Below, in pieces: positions 27,057 to 35,308 of a stretch of DNA of 64,000 bases. A program made the position numbers and the translations under genes. Positions within the stretch are counted from its first letter, which is position 1; each line of letters starts with the position of its first letter. Source of the DNA: Serratia silvae (GTDB lineage Bacteria > Pseudomonadota > Gammaproteobacteria > Enterobacterales > Enterobacteriaceae); contig NZ_JAGQDC010000009.1 of assembly GCF_023282985.1 (NCBI RefSeq), forward strand, positions 62,001 to 126,000, in the 5' to 3' direction. The notes under the pieces were generated by a model. The model saw nothing but the letters and a program-made list of their open reading frames with translations, searched no databases and had not been told where the DNA came from.

Positions 27057-27083
27057 AAAAAAAAGCGCCCTCAATGAGGACGC
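27057..27083 (-). terminator. Rho-independent terminator of yehS
   Basis: On the minus strand GCGTCCTC (27083-27076) pairs with GAGGGCGC (27072-27065) with one wobble, followed by eight T residues (27064-27057). It is 21 bases past the yehS stop. Confidence 0.9.
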
Positions 27084-27104
27084 CTGATGCATTGCTACGC
27101 GGGA

Positions 27105-27569
27105 TTATGCGCCGCGTATGCGCTGGGTCAGCCCTTTCAGGAAGTAGCGCAGCATCTGATCGCCACATGGGCGGTAGTTTTTGGTGCCTTCTTTGCGGAA
27201 CAGTGCGCTCAGCTCAGGCTTGGAGATACGGAATTCCACCGCGGTAAAAATCTGGTGCAGATCGACATCCTTCAGTTCAAACGCTACACGCAGCTTTTTC
27301 AGCACCAGGTTGTTGGTGATCGGCAGCTCTACCGCCGGTGCCGGGAATTTATCGTCTTTGCCACGCTTGAAGAACACCAGACCATTGAGGAAATGTGCCA
27401 TCACTTCGTCGGGGCAGTTTTCAAAACCCGGCTCGCCTTCCTTGATCATGTAGGTCCCCATGGCTGCGACATCGACATCAAAACCGTCCAGTTTGACGAT
27501 TTCTACCATCTTCGCGTCATTAATAGCCAGCATGTAGCGCACGCTGCGCAGCACATCATTGTTAATCAT
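27105..27569 (-). CDS. yehS: YehS, DUF1456 protein
   Basis: This 154-residue protein matches E. coli YehS, which carries two DUF1456 repeats. Recognised blocks are NDVLRSVRYMLAINDAKMV, CPDEVMAHFLNGLVFFKRGKD, NNLVLKKLRVAFELKDVDL and NYRPCGDQMLRYFLKGL. The function is unknown, and the cytoplasmic repeats are internally similar. It has its own promoter and terminator, and a 14-bp palindrome lies just after the predicted transcription start. Confidence 0.9.
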   Translation of the reverse strand: MINNDVLRSVRYMLAINDAKMVEIVKLDGFDVDVAAMGTYMIKEGEPGFENCPDEVMAHFLNGLVFFKRGKDDKFPAPAVELPITNNLVLKKLRVAFELKDVDLHQIFTAVEFRISKPELSALFRKEGTKNYRPCGDQMLRYFLKGLTQRIRGA

Positions 27570-27602
27570 GGAATAACCTTTCGCTTGTCAATCAGGAGAG
27601 GC

Positions 27603-27660
27603 GTGCAGCGCTGCACACCTTGCATGGCGGCAGTATAGGGATCCGGCGGGGGTTTCTCAA
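27603..27660 (-). promoter_or_regulatory. yehS promoter with adjacent palindrome
   Basis: On the minus strand TTGAGA (27660-27655) and TATACT (27637-27632) are spaced by 17 bases, a near-consensus sigma-70 promoter. The perfect palindrome GTGCAGCGCTGCAC (27603-27616) lies just downstream of the expected start and could be an operator or 5' UTR element. Confidence 0.68.
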
Positions 27661-27699
27661 TGGAATTTCCACGGGCAAACCTGGGTTTACCCGCAGAGG

Positions 27700-28587
27700 T
27701 TAATGATTTTTCGGGTAAAGCGGAATGTCTTCACCAACGATATATTTGTTACGCAGGATGGCGGAGATCTTGTCCATCAGCATTACGATCACCACCAGGA
27801 TCAGGGTGATAAACATCACGACGTCCCAGTTCCATAGCCGCATGTTCTCGGCATAGACCAGGCCGATACCCCCGGCTCCGACAAAACCGAGCACCGCCGC
27901 CGAACGGGTGTTGGACTCAATCTGATACAGGCTCAGCGCCAGGAAGGTCGGGAAGGATTGGGTGAAAATGCCGTAACGGTGTTTTTGCAGCCCATTGGCC
28001 CCCACCGCCGTCAGCCCACGGCTGGGGGATTTATCCACCGCTTCGTGGCCTTCGGCATACAGTTTGCCAAGCAGGCCGATATCCTGCATCACGATGGCCA
28101 ACACCCCGGCCAGCGGCCCCATGCCCACGGCACGCACGAAAATCAGGCCCCAGATAGCCATATCGATACCCCGTAGAATATCCAGCAGGCGGCGTACCAG
28201 CGTCGCTACTGGCCGTAGCACAGGCGAGGACATCACGTTGCGTGCGGCAAGAAACGACAGCGGTAAAGCAAGCAGCGTCGCCGTAATGGTGCCGGCAAAC
28301 ACGATCGCCAGGGTGATAAAGATCTGTTGGAAATAGTAGCCAAACGGCCAGTTGGCAAAGTCGTGCCAGACAAACATACGCATAAAGTAACGGCTAATCT
28401 GTTGGCAACCGTTGGCAAATTGCAGCCAGGAAATGCCAAATACCAGGAAGAAGAAGACGTAATACAACACAATCGCCACGGCAATCATGCCGAGGGTACG
28501 CAGATAGCGCCCTTGGCGCGAGAAGATTTCCGGGTTCTGCTGCTTGAGTTGTTGCAGGTTGGTGGCAGAGATCGGCTGAACGGACAT
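27700..28587 (-). CDS. phnE: Phosphonate-type ABC importer permease PhnE (second copy)
   Basis: This 295-residue inner-membrane permease has the PhnE pattern, including RRLLDILRGIDMAIWGLIFVR, GPLAGVLAIVMQDIGLLGKLYAEG and RSAAVLGFVGAGGIGLVYAENM. It is the partner of the preceding permease in a heterodimeric transmembrane channel. Its ATG shares one base with the upstream stop (TAATG). An imperfect hairpin without T tract (27673-27692) follows. No C-P lyase genes are in the window, so the substrate may be a phosphonate, phosphite or organophosphate. Confidence 0.88.
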   Translation of the reverse strand: MSVQPISATNLQQLKQQNPEIFSRQGRYLRTLGMIAVAIVLYYVFFFLVFGISWLQFANGCQQISRYFMRMFVWHDFANWPFGYYFQQIFITLAIVFAGTITATLLALPLSFLAARNVMSSPVLRPVATLVRRLLDILRGIDMAIWGLIFVRAVGMGPLAGVLAIVMQDIGLLGKLYAEGHEAVDKSPSRGLTAVGANGLQKHRYGIFTQSFPTFLALSLYQIESNTRSAAVLGFVGAGGIGLVYAENMRLWNWDVVMFITLILVVIVMLMDKISAILRNKYIVGEDIPLYPKNH

Positions 28588-29450
28588 TAGGCTTTACCCT
28601 CGACAACGCGTTTACGTAATTCACCGGAGGCGTAATCCAGCAGCGAAACCACCACGATAATCAGCAGCAGCGTCATGCTGACCTGATCGTAACGGTCGAG
28701 TTTGATATTGGTCATCAGCTCCTGACCAATTCCACCTGCTCCTACCAGGCCGAGGATGGTCGACTGGCGGAAGTTGATCTCCAGTCGCATAAAGCTGTAG
28801 GACAGGAAAATCGGTTTGACCTGCGGCCACAGGCCGAAACGCATGCGCTGTAACGGCGTGGCCCCACAGGCGGCCAGCCCGCGCACCGGCTTGTTGGAGG
28901 CGGTTTCGATCGATTCATAGAACAGCTTGGTCAGGCTGCCGATGGTGTGCAGCGCCAGCGCCATAAAACCGGGAATGGCACCGATGCCAAACGCCATCAC
29001 AAACATCACCGCCCAGGCCAGCTCCGGCATGGTGCGCAAGAACGCCACCAGCGTACGGATGGCAAAGCGCAGCGCCGCCGGGCTGTGGGTGTTATTGGCC
29101 GCCAGAAAGGCCAGCCCACCCGCCACCAGCACGGAGAGGATGGTCGCCGCCAGCGCCAGCTGTAGCGTTTCCCAGATCAGCGGTAATTGGATATGCAACC
29201 GGTAGCCCCAATAGGCGAAGGAGCCTTCGGTATGGCCGTCGGCGAACAGCAGTGGCCAGTGCAGCACCGGGATGGTCTCTGCCAGATAGTCAAAGAAATG
29301 CGGGATCGACACCCAGACGGTATGCAGGTTGAACTCGGCAATATTGCCTGCGCCAAGATAAAGCGCTACCAGCCCGAGTGACCAGAGCAAAGTTTCACGC
29401 TTTTGCTTACTGCGGATCCGTTGGTAGTAGTGTGCGAAGTCGGTATTCAA
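28587..29450 (-). CDS. phnE: Phosphonate-type ABC importer permease PhnE (first copy)
   Basis: This permease contains PELAWAVMFVMAFGIGAIPGF, ESIETASNKPVRGLAACGA and RQSTILGLVGAGGIGQELMTNI, which mark the PhnE family. Length is about 287 residues from the proposed TTG start at 29450, which has GGA 8 bases upstream. No in-frame ATG exists before the first conserved block, and the longer frame to 29510 runs through the palindromic repeat. A TTG start would lower permease translation relative to the binding protein. It overlaps the next permease by one base. Confidence 0.85.
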   Translation of the reverse strand: MNTDFAHYYQRIRSKQKRETLLWSLGLVALYLGAGNIAEFNLHTVWVSIPHFFDYLAETIPVLHWPLLFADGHTEGSFAYWGYRLHIQLPLIWETLQLALAATILSVLVAGGLAFLAANNTHSPAALRFAIRTLVAFLRTMPELAWAVMFVMAFGIGAIPGFMALALHTIGSLTKLFYESIETASNKPVRGLAACGATPLQRMRFGLWPQVKPIFLSYSFMRLEINFRQSTILGLVGAGGIGQELMTNIKLDRYDQVSMTLLLIIVVVSLLDYASGELRKRVVEGKA

Positions 29451-29482
29451 AATCGCTTTCCATCTTCTTGTAGTGGAGAGTA

Positions 29483-29535
29483 TTGGCCCCTCACCCCAAC
29501 CCTTTCCCACAGAGAGGGTTGGGGTGAGGGGCCAA
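29483..29535. repeat. C/T-rich palindromic repeat, copy 4, between phnD and phnE
   Basis: The arms at 29483-29503 and 29515-29535 are perfect 21-bp complements (TTGGCCCCTCACCCC and so on) with an 11-base loop. This is the longest palindrome in the window. It lies 10 bases after the phnD stop, in the same position as the copy after osmF. Confidence 0.9.
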
Positions 29536-29545
29536 CGTTGCTGCC

Positions 29546-30478
29546 TTAGCGGCCGTCCTTGGTCAGCTCACGCTTCATATCGATAATGGTCTGATATTCC
29601 GCCAGCTTGACCTCGCCAATGTGCTGCTTGCCGCCCATCGCCTTGATAAAGCACTGATGGTTGTCGGTATCCAGCTTCTTGATGGCGGTGACCACCTTGG
29701 CTTTGAAATCCGCAGGCAGGGAGTTGCTCACCAGGATCGGGCCATTAGGGATCAGCGGCGACTGCCAGATAATGCGGATCTGCTTCATCAAATCCGGATG
29801 ATCCATACGGATCATGCGATTGAAGGCTCCGCTGGTATAACCGGTGTTGTAATCGCCAATCATCGAGGCCCAGGTGACCGCACCTTCAAACTGGCCGTTC
29901 AACACGCCGAGTACGTCCTGCTCATGGCCACCAGAGAAAGTGATACTGGAGAAAAAATTGTTGTATTTGTTATCCGGCGTGCCACCAAACTGCTGTTTGA
30001 ACACCTGGTTTGGCACCAGGAAACCGGAGGTTGAATCCGGATCCGCAAAGCCGAAGGATTTGCCTTTCAGATCTTCCAGCTTTTTGTAAGGGCTGTCGGC
30101 TTTCACCACCACCACCGAGTGATAACCGCGAGACTGATCGGTATCATCCACCGCGATCCCTACCAGATCGACCGCCTTGGGATCCTTGATATACACCGAA
30201 GCAAATGACGAAGGCGACATGCTCAACATCAGATCGATCTTGCCCCCGATCAATCCCTGGATCACGCCAGAGTAGTCGGAAGAGTTACGCAGCTTGGTGT
30301 CTACGTTCAGCTCTTTATCCAGAAAATCTTTCACACACTGGTTATCGCCAATCTGTTGAGTCGCGTTCTGCCCACCCAGGATCCCCAGGTTCAACTCTTT
30401 CGGCGCATCCGCTGCACCTGCATTAAATACCATCATTACGCCGGCCATCATGGTGGTCAGTGTGAATACTTTTTTCAT
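29546..30478 (-). CDS. phnD: Phosphonate-type ABC importer binding protein PhnD
   Basis: This 310-residue protein has a signal peptide of about 22 residues ending AGA and the PhnD fold. Blocks are ELNLGILGGQNATQQIGDN, LMLSMSPSSFASVYIKDPKAVDLVG, FGFADPDSTSGFLVPNQVF and SGGHEQDVLGVLNGQFEGAVTW. It binds a phosphonate or related anion in the periplasm. ATG 30478 is chosen because a signal peptide starts there; the frame upstream to 30619 overlaps phnC. A large palindrome follows the stop. Confidence 0.92.
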   Translation of the reverse strand: MKKVFTLTTMMAGVMMVFNAGAADAPKELNLGILGGQNATQQIGDNQCVKDFLDKELNVDTKLRNSSDYSGVIQGLIGGKIDLMLSMSPSSFASVYIKDPKAVDLVGIAVDDTDQSRGYHSVVVVKADSPYKKLEDLKGKSFGFADPDSTSGFLVPNQVFKQQFGGTPDNKYNNFFSSITFSGGHEQDVLGVLNGQFEGAVTWASMIGDYNTGYTSGAFNRMIRMDHPDLMKQIRIIWQSPLIPNGPILVSNSLPADFKAKVVTAIKKLDTDNHQCFIKAMGGKQHIGEVKLAEYQTIIDMKRELTKDGR

Positions 30479-30515
30479 TGCGCATGCCCTGTGTGTAAAG
30501 GTGACGTTCAAGTGA

Positions 30516-31349
30516 TTAATGGATCTGATTGGCTTCTTCGCCATACAGCTGCTGCAAAATACGTTCGTTAAGCTGCGACGGGTGGCCGTCAAAAATGATT
30601 TTTCCGTGGGCGATGCCAATCACCCGGCTGCAATATTCCCTCACCAGTTCGACCGAGTGCAGGTTCACCATCACCGCGATATCGTTCTCGCTGACTTTCT
30701 GTAGCGCATCCATAATGCGGCGGGTGTTTTTCGGATCGAGTGAGGCGACCGGCTCATCGGCCAGCAAAATTTTAGGGTTTTGCATCAGCGCACGGCAGAT
30801 GGCGACGCGCTGCATTTGGCCGCCGGACAGATTCTCGGCCCGTTGCAGCGCATGCGGCAGCATATTCAGCCATTGCAGCAGCTCGATAGCCCGCGCGCGG
30901 TCAGCATCGTCAAACACTTTAAAGAAGGATTTCAGCGTCGAGGTGTGGCTGAGGCGGCCAAGCAGCACGTTGGTGATCACATCCAACCGGGGGACCAGGC
31001 AAAAATCCTGGAAGATCATGCCACAGCGGGCGCGCCATTGGCGCATCTGGCGGGCTGAGAGCTGCGCGATATCCTGAGCAACCCCATCGTCCTCAAAATG
31101 CAGCATCTCGCCACAGCTGGAGGGAATGGTGCCGTTCAGCGTGTGCAACAGGGTAGATTTACCGGCCCCGGAGCGGCCAATCACCGCCACAAACTCCCCG
31201 GCGTGCAAATCAAAATTGATGTCGTCAAGGACGCGTTGCTGGGATTGGTAAGCCTTACCCAATCCTTTCACCGCTAATACCTTGCGTAAAGGGATCGGTT
31301 GCTGCCCTGGATAGTCGGTCGGTGCCAGTTTTAACAGTGCCTGCGCCAT
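30516..31349 (-). CDS. phnC: Phosphonate-type ABC importer ATPase PhnC
   Basis: This 277-residue ATPase has Walker [10 protein letters not shown] (about 58-66), signature [15 protein letters not shown] (about 173-187), Walker [14 protein letters not shown] and the H-loop VNLHSVEL. The histidine-containing H-loop form [11 protein letters not shown] is characteristic of PhnC-like ATPases. It is first in the phnC-phnD-phnE-phnE operon. Upstream bases contain a GTGTCATACAGTTAT stretch that only weakly resembles a Pho box. Confidence 0.92.
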   Translation of the reverse strand: MAQALLKLAPTDYPGQQPIPLRKVLAVKGLGKAYQSQQRVLDDINFDLHAGEFVAVIGRSGAGKSTLLHTLNGTIPSSCGEMLHFEDDGVAQDIAQLSARQMRQWRARCGMIFQDFCLVPRLDVITNVLLGRLSHTSTLKSFFKVFDDADRARAIELLQWLNMLPHALQRAENLSGGQMQRVAICRALMQNPKILLADEPVASLDPKNTRRIMDALQKVSENDIAVMVNLHSVELVREYCSRVIGIAHGKIIFDGHPSQLNERILQQLYGEEANQIH

Positions 31350-31432
31350 ATGATTTCTCTGATTTCAGTGGCTAATCTTATGGGCTCCTATTAACGAATA
31401 ACTGTATGACACGCAGATGATGGTTTTATGGC

Positions 31433-31461
31433 CGGGAAATGACGTTCAACGCCATTTCCCG
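31433..31461 (-). terminator. Hairpin after uxaB
   Basis: CGGGAAATGACG (31433-31444) pairs with CGCCATTTCCCG (31450-31461) over 12 bp with one wobble, 35 bases past the uxaB stop. No T tract follows, so it could be a Rho-assisted or processed 3' end. Confidence 0.55.
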
Positions 31462-31495
31462 TGATTGGTAGGATTAAAATAAGCGGGTGGAGGTT

Positions 31496-32953
31496 TTATC
31501 GGCGCTCCATTTCACTCAATGCTGCACGCATCCCGTGGTCAAGAATGGCTTGCAGATCGGTGGTCACGGCAGCGCTAAGTCCAGGAACGGCATTGAGATT
31601 TTGTCCCCAGTGCGCCTCATCGGCCAGCACGTTTTCCACCAACGCCGCGAGCGTCATATCCCGGTGCTGAACCGCAGCCCATAGGGTTTCAAACCGCGTC
31701 AGCCAATGAGCATCATCCTGCAACGCATAGCTGCCCGCCTGCCGTTCACCACGATAAAAGGCCAGTAACGCCGCCAAAGCAAAGGTCAGCCGTTTCGGCA
31801 GCGCGGCATTTTTCTGTTGGCCTGCCAGCAACTGCGGCAAAATACGCGTGCGGAATTTGGTCATGCCGTTCAGCGCAATCGACAGCAACTGGTGCTGAAT
31901 AAACGGGTTACGGAAACGGTTCTGCACCGCTTCGGCAAACGGCCGCAACTCTTCCTGCGGCAGATCGAGCACCGGCATAATCTCTTCGGCAATGGTGCAG
32001 GCCACATAGCCGCCGATCTGCTCGTCGCTCATGGCTTCACCCACGGTATTCAAACCGGCCAGGAATGCCACTGGCACCAGCGCCGTATGTGCCCCGTTAA
32101 GGATCGCCACCTTGCGTTCTTTATAAGGTTTGATGTCATCGACGATGTGGACATTCAGATCCAACCGATCCAGATGCAGCTCTTGCACCAACCACTGCGG
32201 GCCTTGGATCACAAACAGATAGAAATGTTCCGCCGTGTCGAGGAAGCTATCTTGGTAACCCAACTGCTGTTGCCACTGCTCTACTTCATCGCGTGGGTAG
32301 CCGGTGACGATACGATCAACCAGCGTTGAGCAGAACGTGTTGCAATCGTTCAGCCAATCGGTAAACGCCTGCGGTAACTGCCACTGTTGTGCATAGCGCA
32401 ACACGTACTCTTTCAGCGCTTCGCCGTTGTAATCGATCAGCTCACACGGCAGCAGCACCCAGCTTTTGTCTGCAGCACCGTCAAAATGGCTGAAACGCTC
32501 AAACAGCAGCCGCGTCAGCTTGGCAGGGAAGCTGGCAGCCGGAGCGTCGGTGAACTTATCGTCCGGTAAATAACTGATCCCCGCTTCGGTGGTGTTGGAG
32601 AACACGAAGCGGATCGCCGGATCCCGTGCCAATGCCAGATAGCTGTCGTACTGGTGGTAAACGTTGATTTCCCGGTTGACCGAACGGATCAGGCGCGGCT
32701 CACAAACCGCCTCCCTCAGCTCATTCAGCCCACGGATAATGGTGGTGTACAAGCCATCCTGAGTATTGAGCGAAGGCGGCTGCTGGCTGTCAATTGGCCG
32801 CACCACCACCACGCCGGCATTCAGCCCGGTATGCTGATTTAGCAGGTCGATTTGCCAATCGACGAAGGCGCGCAGGAAATTACCTTCACCGAATTGGATA
32901 ATGCGATCGGGATATTGCGCGCCAGGAAATTCGCTACGATTAAGTTGTTTCAT
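31496..32953 (-). CDS. uxaB: Altronate oxidoreductase (tagaturonate reductase) UxaB
   Basis: At 485 residues this matches E. coli UxaB (483), which reduces D-tagaturonate to D-altronate with NADH. Shared blocks are [23 protein letters not shown]-type N-terminus, [35 protein letters not shown] and [23 protein letters not shown] with the catalytic lysine region of polyol dehydrogenases. ATG 32953 has AAGGAG upstream. Here it follows lgoD rather than uxaC, so its local role is the second step of L-galactonate breakdown. Confidence 0.96.
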   Translation of the reverse strand: MKQLNRSEFPGAQYPDRIIQFGEGNFLRAFVDWQIDLLNQHTGLNAGVVVVRPIDSQQPPSLNTQDGLYTTIIRGLNELREAVCEPRLIRSVNREINVYHQYDSYLALARDPAIRFVFSNTTEAGISYLPDDKFTDAPAASFPAKLTRLLFERFSHFDGAADKSWVLLPCELIDYNGEALKEYVLRYAQQWQLPQAFTDWLNDCNTFCSTLVDRIVTGYPRDEVEQWQQQLGYQDSFLDTAEHFYLFVIQGPQWLVQELHLDRLDLNVHIVDDIKPYKERKVAILNGAHTALVPVAFLAGLNTVGEAMSDEQIGGYVACTIAEEIMPVLDLPQEELRPFAEAVQNRFRNPFIQHQLLSIALNGMTKFRTRILPQLLAGQQKNAALPKRLTFALAALLAFYRGERQAGSYALQDDAHWLTRFETLWAAVQHRDMTLAALVENVLADEAHWGQNLNAVPGLSAAVTTDLQAILDHGMRAALSEMERR

Positions 32954-32976
32954 TATTGCTCCTTGCATCCGGTGAT

Positions 32977-33013
32977 CCCCCAGGTCGTAAATTACTCTCG
33001 GCAAGACCTGGGG
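32977..33013 (-). promoter_or_regulatory. Intercistronic hairpin between lgoD and uxaB
   Basis: CCCCAGGTC (32978-32986) and GACCTGGGG (33005-33013) are perfect complements. Inside and overlapping, ATTACTC (32991-32997) can pair with GAGTAAT (33013-33019). The two stems compete in part, in the 70-base gap between the genes. It may tune uxaB expression or protect lgoD mRNA. Confidence 0.5.
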
Positions 33014-33023
33014 AGTAATCGAG

Positions 33024-34049
33024 TTAGTTAAAATGAATCACGCCTTTAATCAGCTGTTTATTATTAATTACTTCCGCTTCATAAATATCTGCCAGCGTGG
33101 AAAACTCGAATTGATGGGAAAGCATCATCCCGGCAGTTATTTTTCCGGCGGCCATTAAGCGCCCAACCTTGATAAAGTCTTCTTTGGTCGCATTGCGGCT
33201 CCCCATCATGGTGGTTTCCTTTTTATGGAATTCCGGATCGGAGAACTGCAGATCGCCCTTGAACAGGCCGACAAACGTAATGCTGCCACCATGGCGGATC
33301 AGGTTGACGCTTTGGTTCATCGCATGTTTATTACCTGTGGCATCAATGATTTTTGCCGCCAACATGCCAGAGAATTGTGCTCTTAAGGCAGCGTCAAAGC
33401 CGGCATCCGACGGATCTAGCGTGGTCAGCCCAAGCATTTTTTCCACATGACTTCGGCGCTCTGCGCTGGTATCGGCCACGATCACGGTTGCCCCATCCGC
33501 CTTGGCGATTGCCGCAACCCCCAGGCCAATTGGCCCAGCGCCCACTACCAATAGATGGTCGCCCTGCTCGATGGCCGCTCGGCGTACGGCATGGGCACTG
33601 ATAGAGAATGGTTCAATCAGCGCCGCCGCTTGGGGTTCCACATCATCCACGGCCAGCAGGTTGCTCACCGGCACGCTCAGAAATTCGCTAAAACCGCCGT
33701 CTTGATGCACACCAATCACCGAAATATTTTCACAGCAATTGGGCCTGCCGCTAGTGCATGCTCCGCAGTGATGACAGGAGACATAAGGGATCACCGCCAC
33801 ACGCTGGCCGACGCGCAATTCACTAACCTGGCTACCGACGCTGACAATCTCGCCGCATATTTCATGCCCCAGTACCCGTGGGTAGCTGAAAAACGGTTGC
33901 TGACCAGACCAGGCGTGGATATCGGTACCGCAAATGCCTACCGTCACTATTTTTAGCACCGCTTCGTCCTGCGCAGGCTGCGGTACCGGCCTTTGTTGGT
34001 AAACCAGCCGGGTCGGCTCCAGACAAACTAGCGTATTCATTGTGGTCAT
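33024..34049 (-). CDS. lgoD: L-galactonate 5-dehydrogenase LgoD
   Basis: This 341-residue zinc-dependent medium-chain dehydrogenase closely matches E. coli LgoD (YjjN). It has the catalytic-zinc block [31 protein letters not shown], the structural-zinc cysteines [15 protein letters not shown], and the NAD site [19 protein letters not shown]. It oxidises L-galactonate to D-tagaturonate. UxaB, the next enzyme, follows 70 bases downstream. The gene is divergent from lgoR over a 144-bp region with a palindromic site. Confidence 0.95.
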   Translation of the reverse strand: MTTMNTLVCLEPTRLVYQQRPVPQPAQDEAVLKIVTVGICGTDIHAWSGQQPFFSYPRVLGHEICGEIVSVGSQVSELRVGQRVAVIPYVSCHHCGACTSGRPNCCENISVIGVHQDGGFSEFLSVPVSNLLAVDDVEPQAAALIEPFSISAHAVRRAAIEQGDHLLVVGAGPIGLGVAAIAKADGATVIVADTSAERRSHVEKMLGLTTLDPSDAGFDAALRAQFSGMLAAKIIDATGNKHAMNQSVNLIRHGGSITFVGLFKGDLQFSDPEFHKKETTMMGSRNATKEDFIKVGRLMAAGKITAGMMLSHQFEFSTLADIYEAEVINNKQLIKGVIHFN

Positions 34050-34137
34050 GATCCCTCCTCCTGTGATGTGGCGCTGTTATCCCGCAAAAAGAACCTGCGT
34101 ATTGAGCTGATGAGAGGAATTTGTGAGTCAGCACAAA

Positions 34138-34151
34138 TTAAACCGGTTTAA
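34138..34151. promoter_or_regulatory. Candidate LgoR operator O1
   Basis: TTAAACCGGTTTAA is a perfect 14-bp palindrome between divergent lgoD and lgoR, 43 bases before lgoR. A half-site GGGTTTTAAA follows at 34154-34163. Related sites occur upstream of lgoT. Confidence 0.62.
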
Positions 34152-34193
34152 ATGGGTTTTAAATGCTTAAAAAACATTTCATAGAGAGGGCCA

Positions 34194-35099
34194 ATGAGCA
34201 GAACGCAAAACCTCCGCCAAAATGTGGTTAATCAGATGATCGACGGCATTATCAAGGGCCACCTCCGCTCACCGCTGCCTTCCCAGGCGGCGCTGGCAGA
34301 AATGTATAACATCAGCCGCACCACGGTACGCCACACGCTTGCGCACCTCCATCAACGCGGGGTACTGGAGAAGGTCAATGATGATTATGTGATCCTGCGC
34401 CTGCCGCTGGCAGAAGACGGCTTTGAATGCATGAGCCAATCGCTGGACGAGCAAGGCAAACTGTTTGAAAAAGCGTTCTATCAAATGATTAACCAAAAGC
34501 AGCTACGCGCAGGGGATTCATTCACCGAATTGCAGCTTTCGCGCGCAGTTAACGTCAGCCCGGTCGTGGTGCGGGAATTCCTGCTGCGCTTTAGCCGCTT
34601 TGACCTTATCGACAACGTGCGCCGCGGCCAATGGAGCATGAAAAAATTTGATCAGAACTATGCCGAACAGCTGTTTGAACTACGGCAAATGCTGGAAACT
34701 CACGCGCTGTCACGCTTTATCAACCTGCCCGCACAGGATAGCCGCTGGTTGCAAGCCAAGGAGTTGTTGAACCGCCATCGCGAGCTGCGCGACACCATCA
34801 GCGACAATTATCGGCTGTTCTCTCAGCTGGATCGTGACTTCCATACCCTGATTCTGTCGGCCGCCAACAACCCATTTTTCAATCAGTCGCTGGAAATCAT
34901 TTCGGTGATTTTTCACTTCCACTATCAATGGGATGAAACCGACCTGAAGCAAAGAAATATTATTGCGATTGAAGAGCATATGGCCATTTTGAGCGCCTTG
35001 ATCTGTCGCAACGATCAGGAGGCCGCCCGTGAACTGCACCGCCATCTTGATACCGCCAAACAGTCGATGATCCGTTCCATCAAACAGGATGCCTGCTGA
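34194..35099 (+). CDS. lgoR: GntR-family regulator of L-galactonate genes LgoR
   Basis: This 301-residue protein matches E. coli LgoR (YjjM). It has a GntR winged-helix (about 10-70: PSQAALAEMYNISRTTVRHTLAHL) and an FCD-type effector domain (about 75-295: LRAGDSFTELQLSRAVNVSPVVVREFL, FELRQMLETHALSRF, LDRDFHTLILSAANNPFF). GAGAGGG lies 3 bases before the ATG. It probably responds to L-galactonate or tagaturonate and controls both the divergent lgoD-uxaB and downstream lgoT. Confidence 0.93.
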   Translation: MSRTQNLRQNVVNQMIDGIIKGHLRSPLPSQAALAEMYNISRTTVRHTLAHLHQRGVLEKVNDDYVILRLPLAEDGFECMSQSLDEQGKLFEKAFYQMINQKQLRAGDSFTELQLSRAVNVSPVVVREFLLRFSRFDLIDNVRRGQWSMKKFDQNYAEQLFELRQMLETHALSRFINLPAQDSRWLQAKELLNRHRELRDTISDNYRLFSQLDRDFHTLILSAANNPFFNQSLEIISVIFHFHYQWDETDLKQRNIIAIEEHMAILSALICRNDQEAARELHRHLDTAKQSMIRSIKQDAC

Positions 35100-35131
35100 T
35101 TTTTATTGATAAAAAACCGTGTGAAACGGGA

Positions 35132-35186
35132 TTTAAAACCGATTAAAAACAGCAAAATCGTAACCGCCGCACGGAACCGGTTAAAA
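35132..35186. promoter_or_regulatory. Candidate LgoR operators O2 and O3 upstream of lgoT
   Basis: TTTAAAACCGATTAAAA (35132-35148) and AACCGGTTAAAA (35175-35186) resemble the perfect palindrome before lgoR. Both lie in the 209-base gap between lgoR and lgoT, which holds no other supported feature. Confidence 0.55.
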
Positions 35187-35308
35187 AAGGAACCATGAAA
35201 CATTTTCGCCGCCTAGGCTCAAAGCCTGATTCATACCGTTATTAACACCGACCCAGGGCCATGCCCCGGAAAAATAACTATTATTAATACGGAATATAGA
35301 GGCGAGTG

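Noticed and set aside
31390-31432. Pho box upstream of phnC
   Set aside because: Only the first half resembles TGTCAT; the second repeat at 11 bases does not match.
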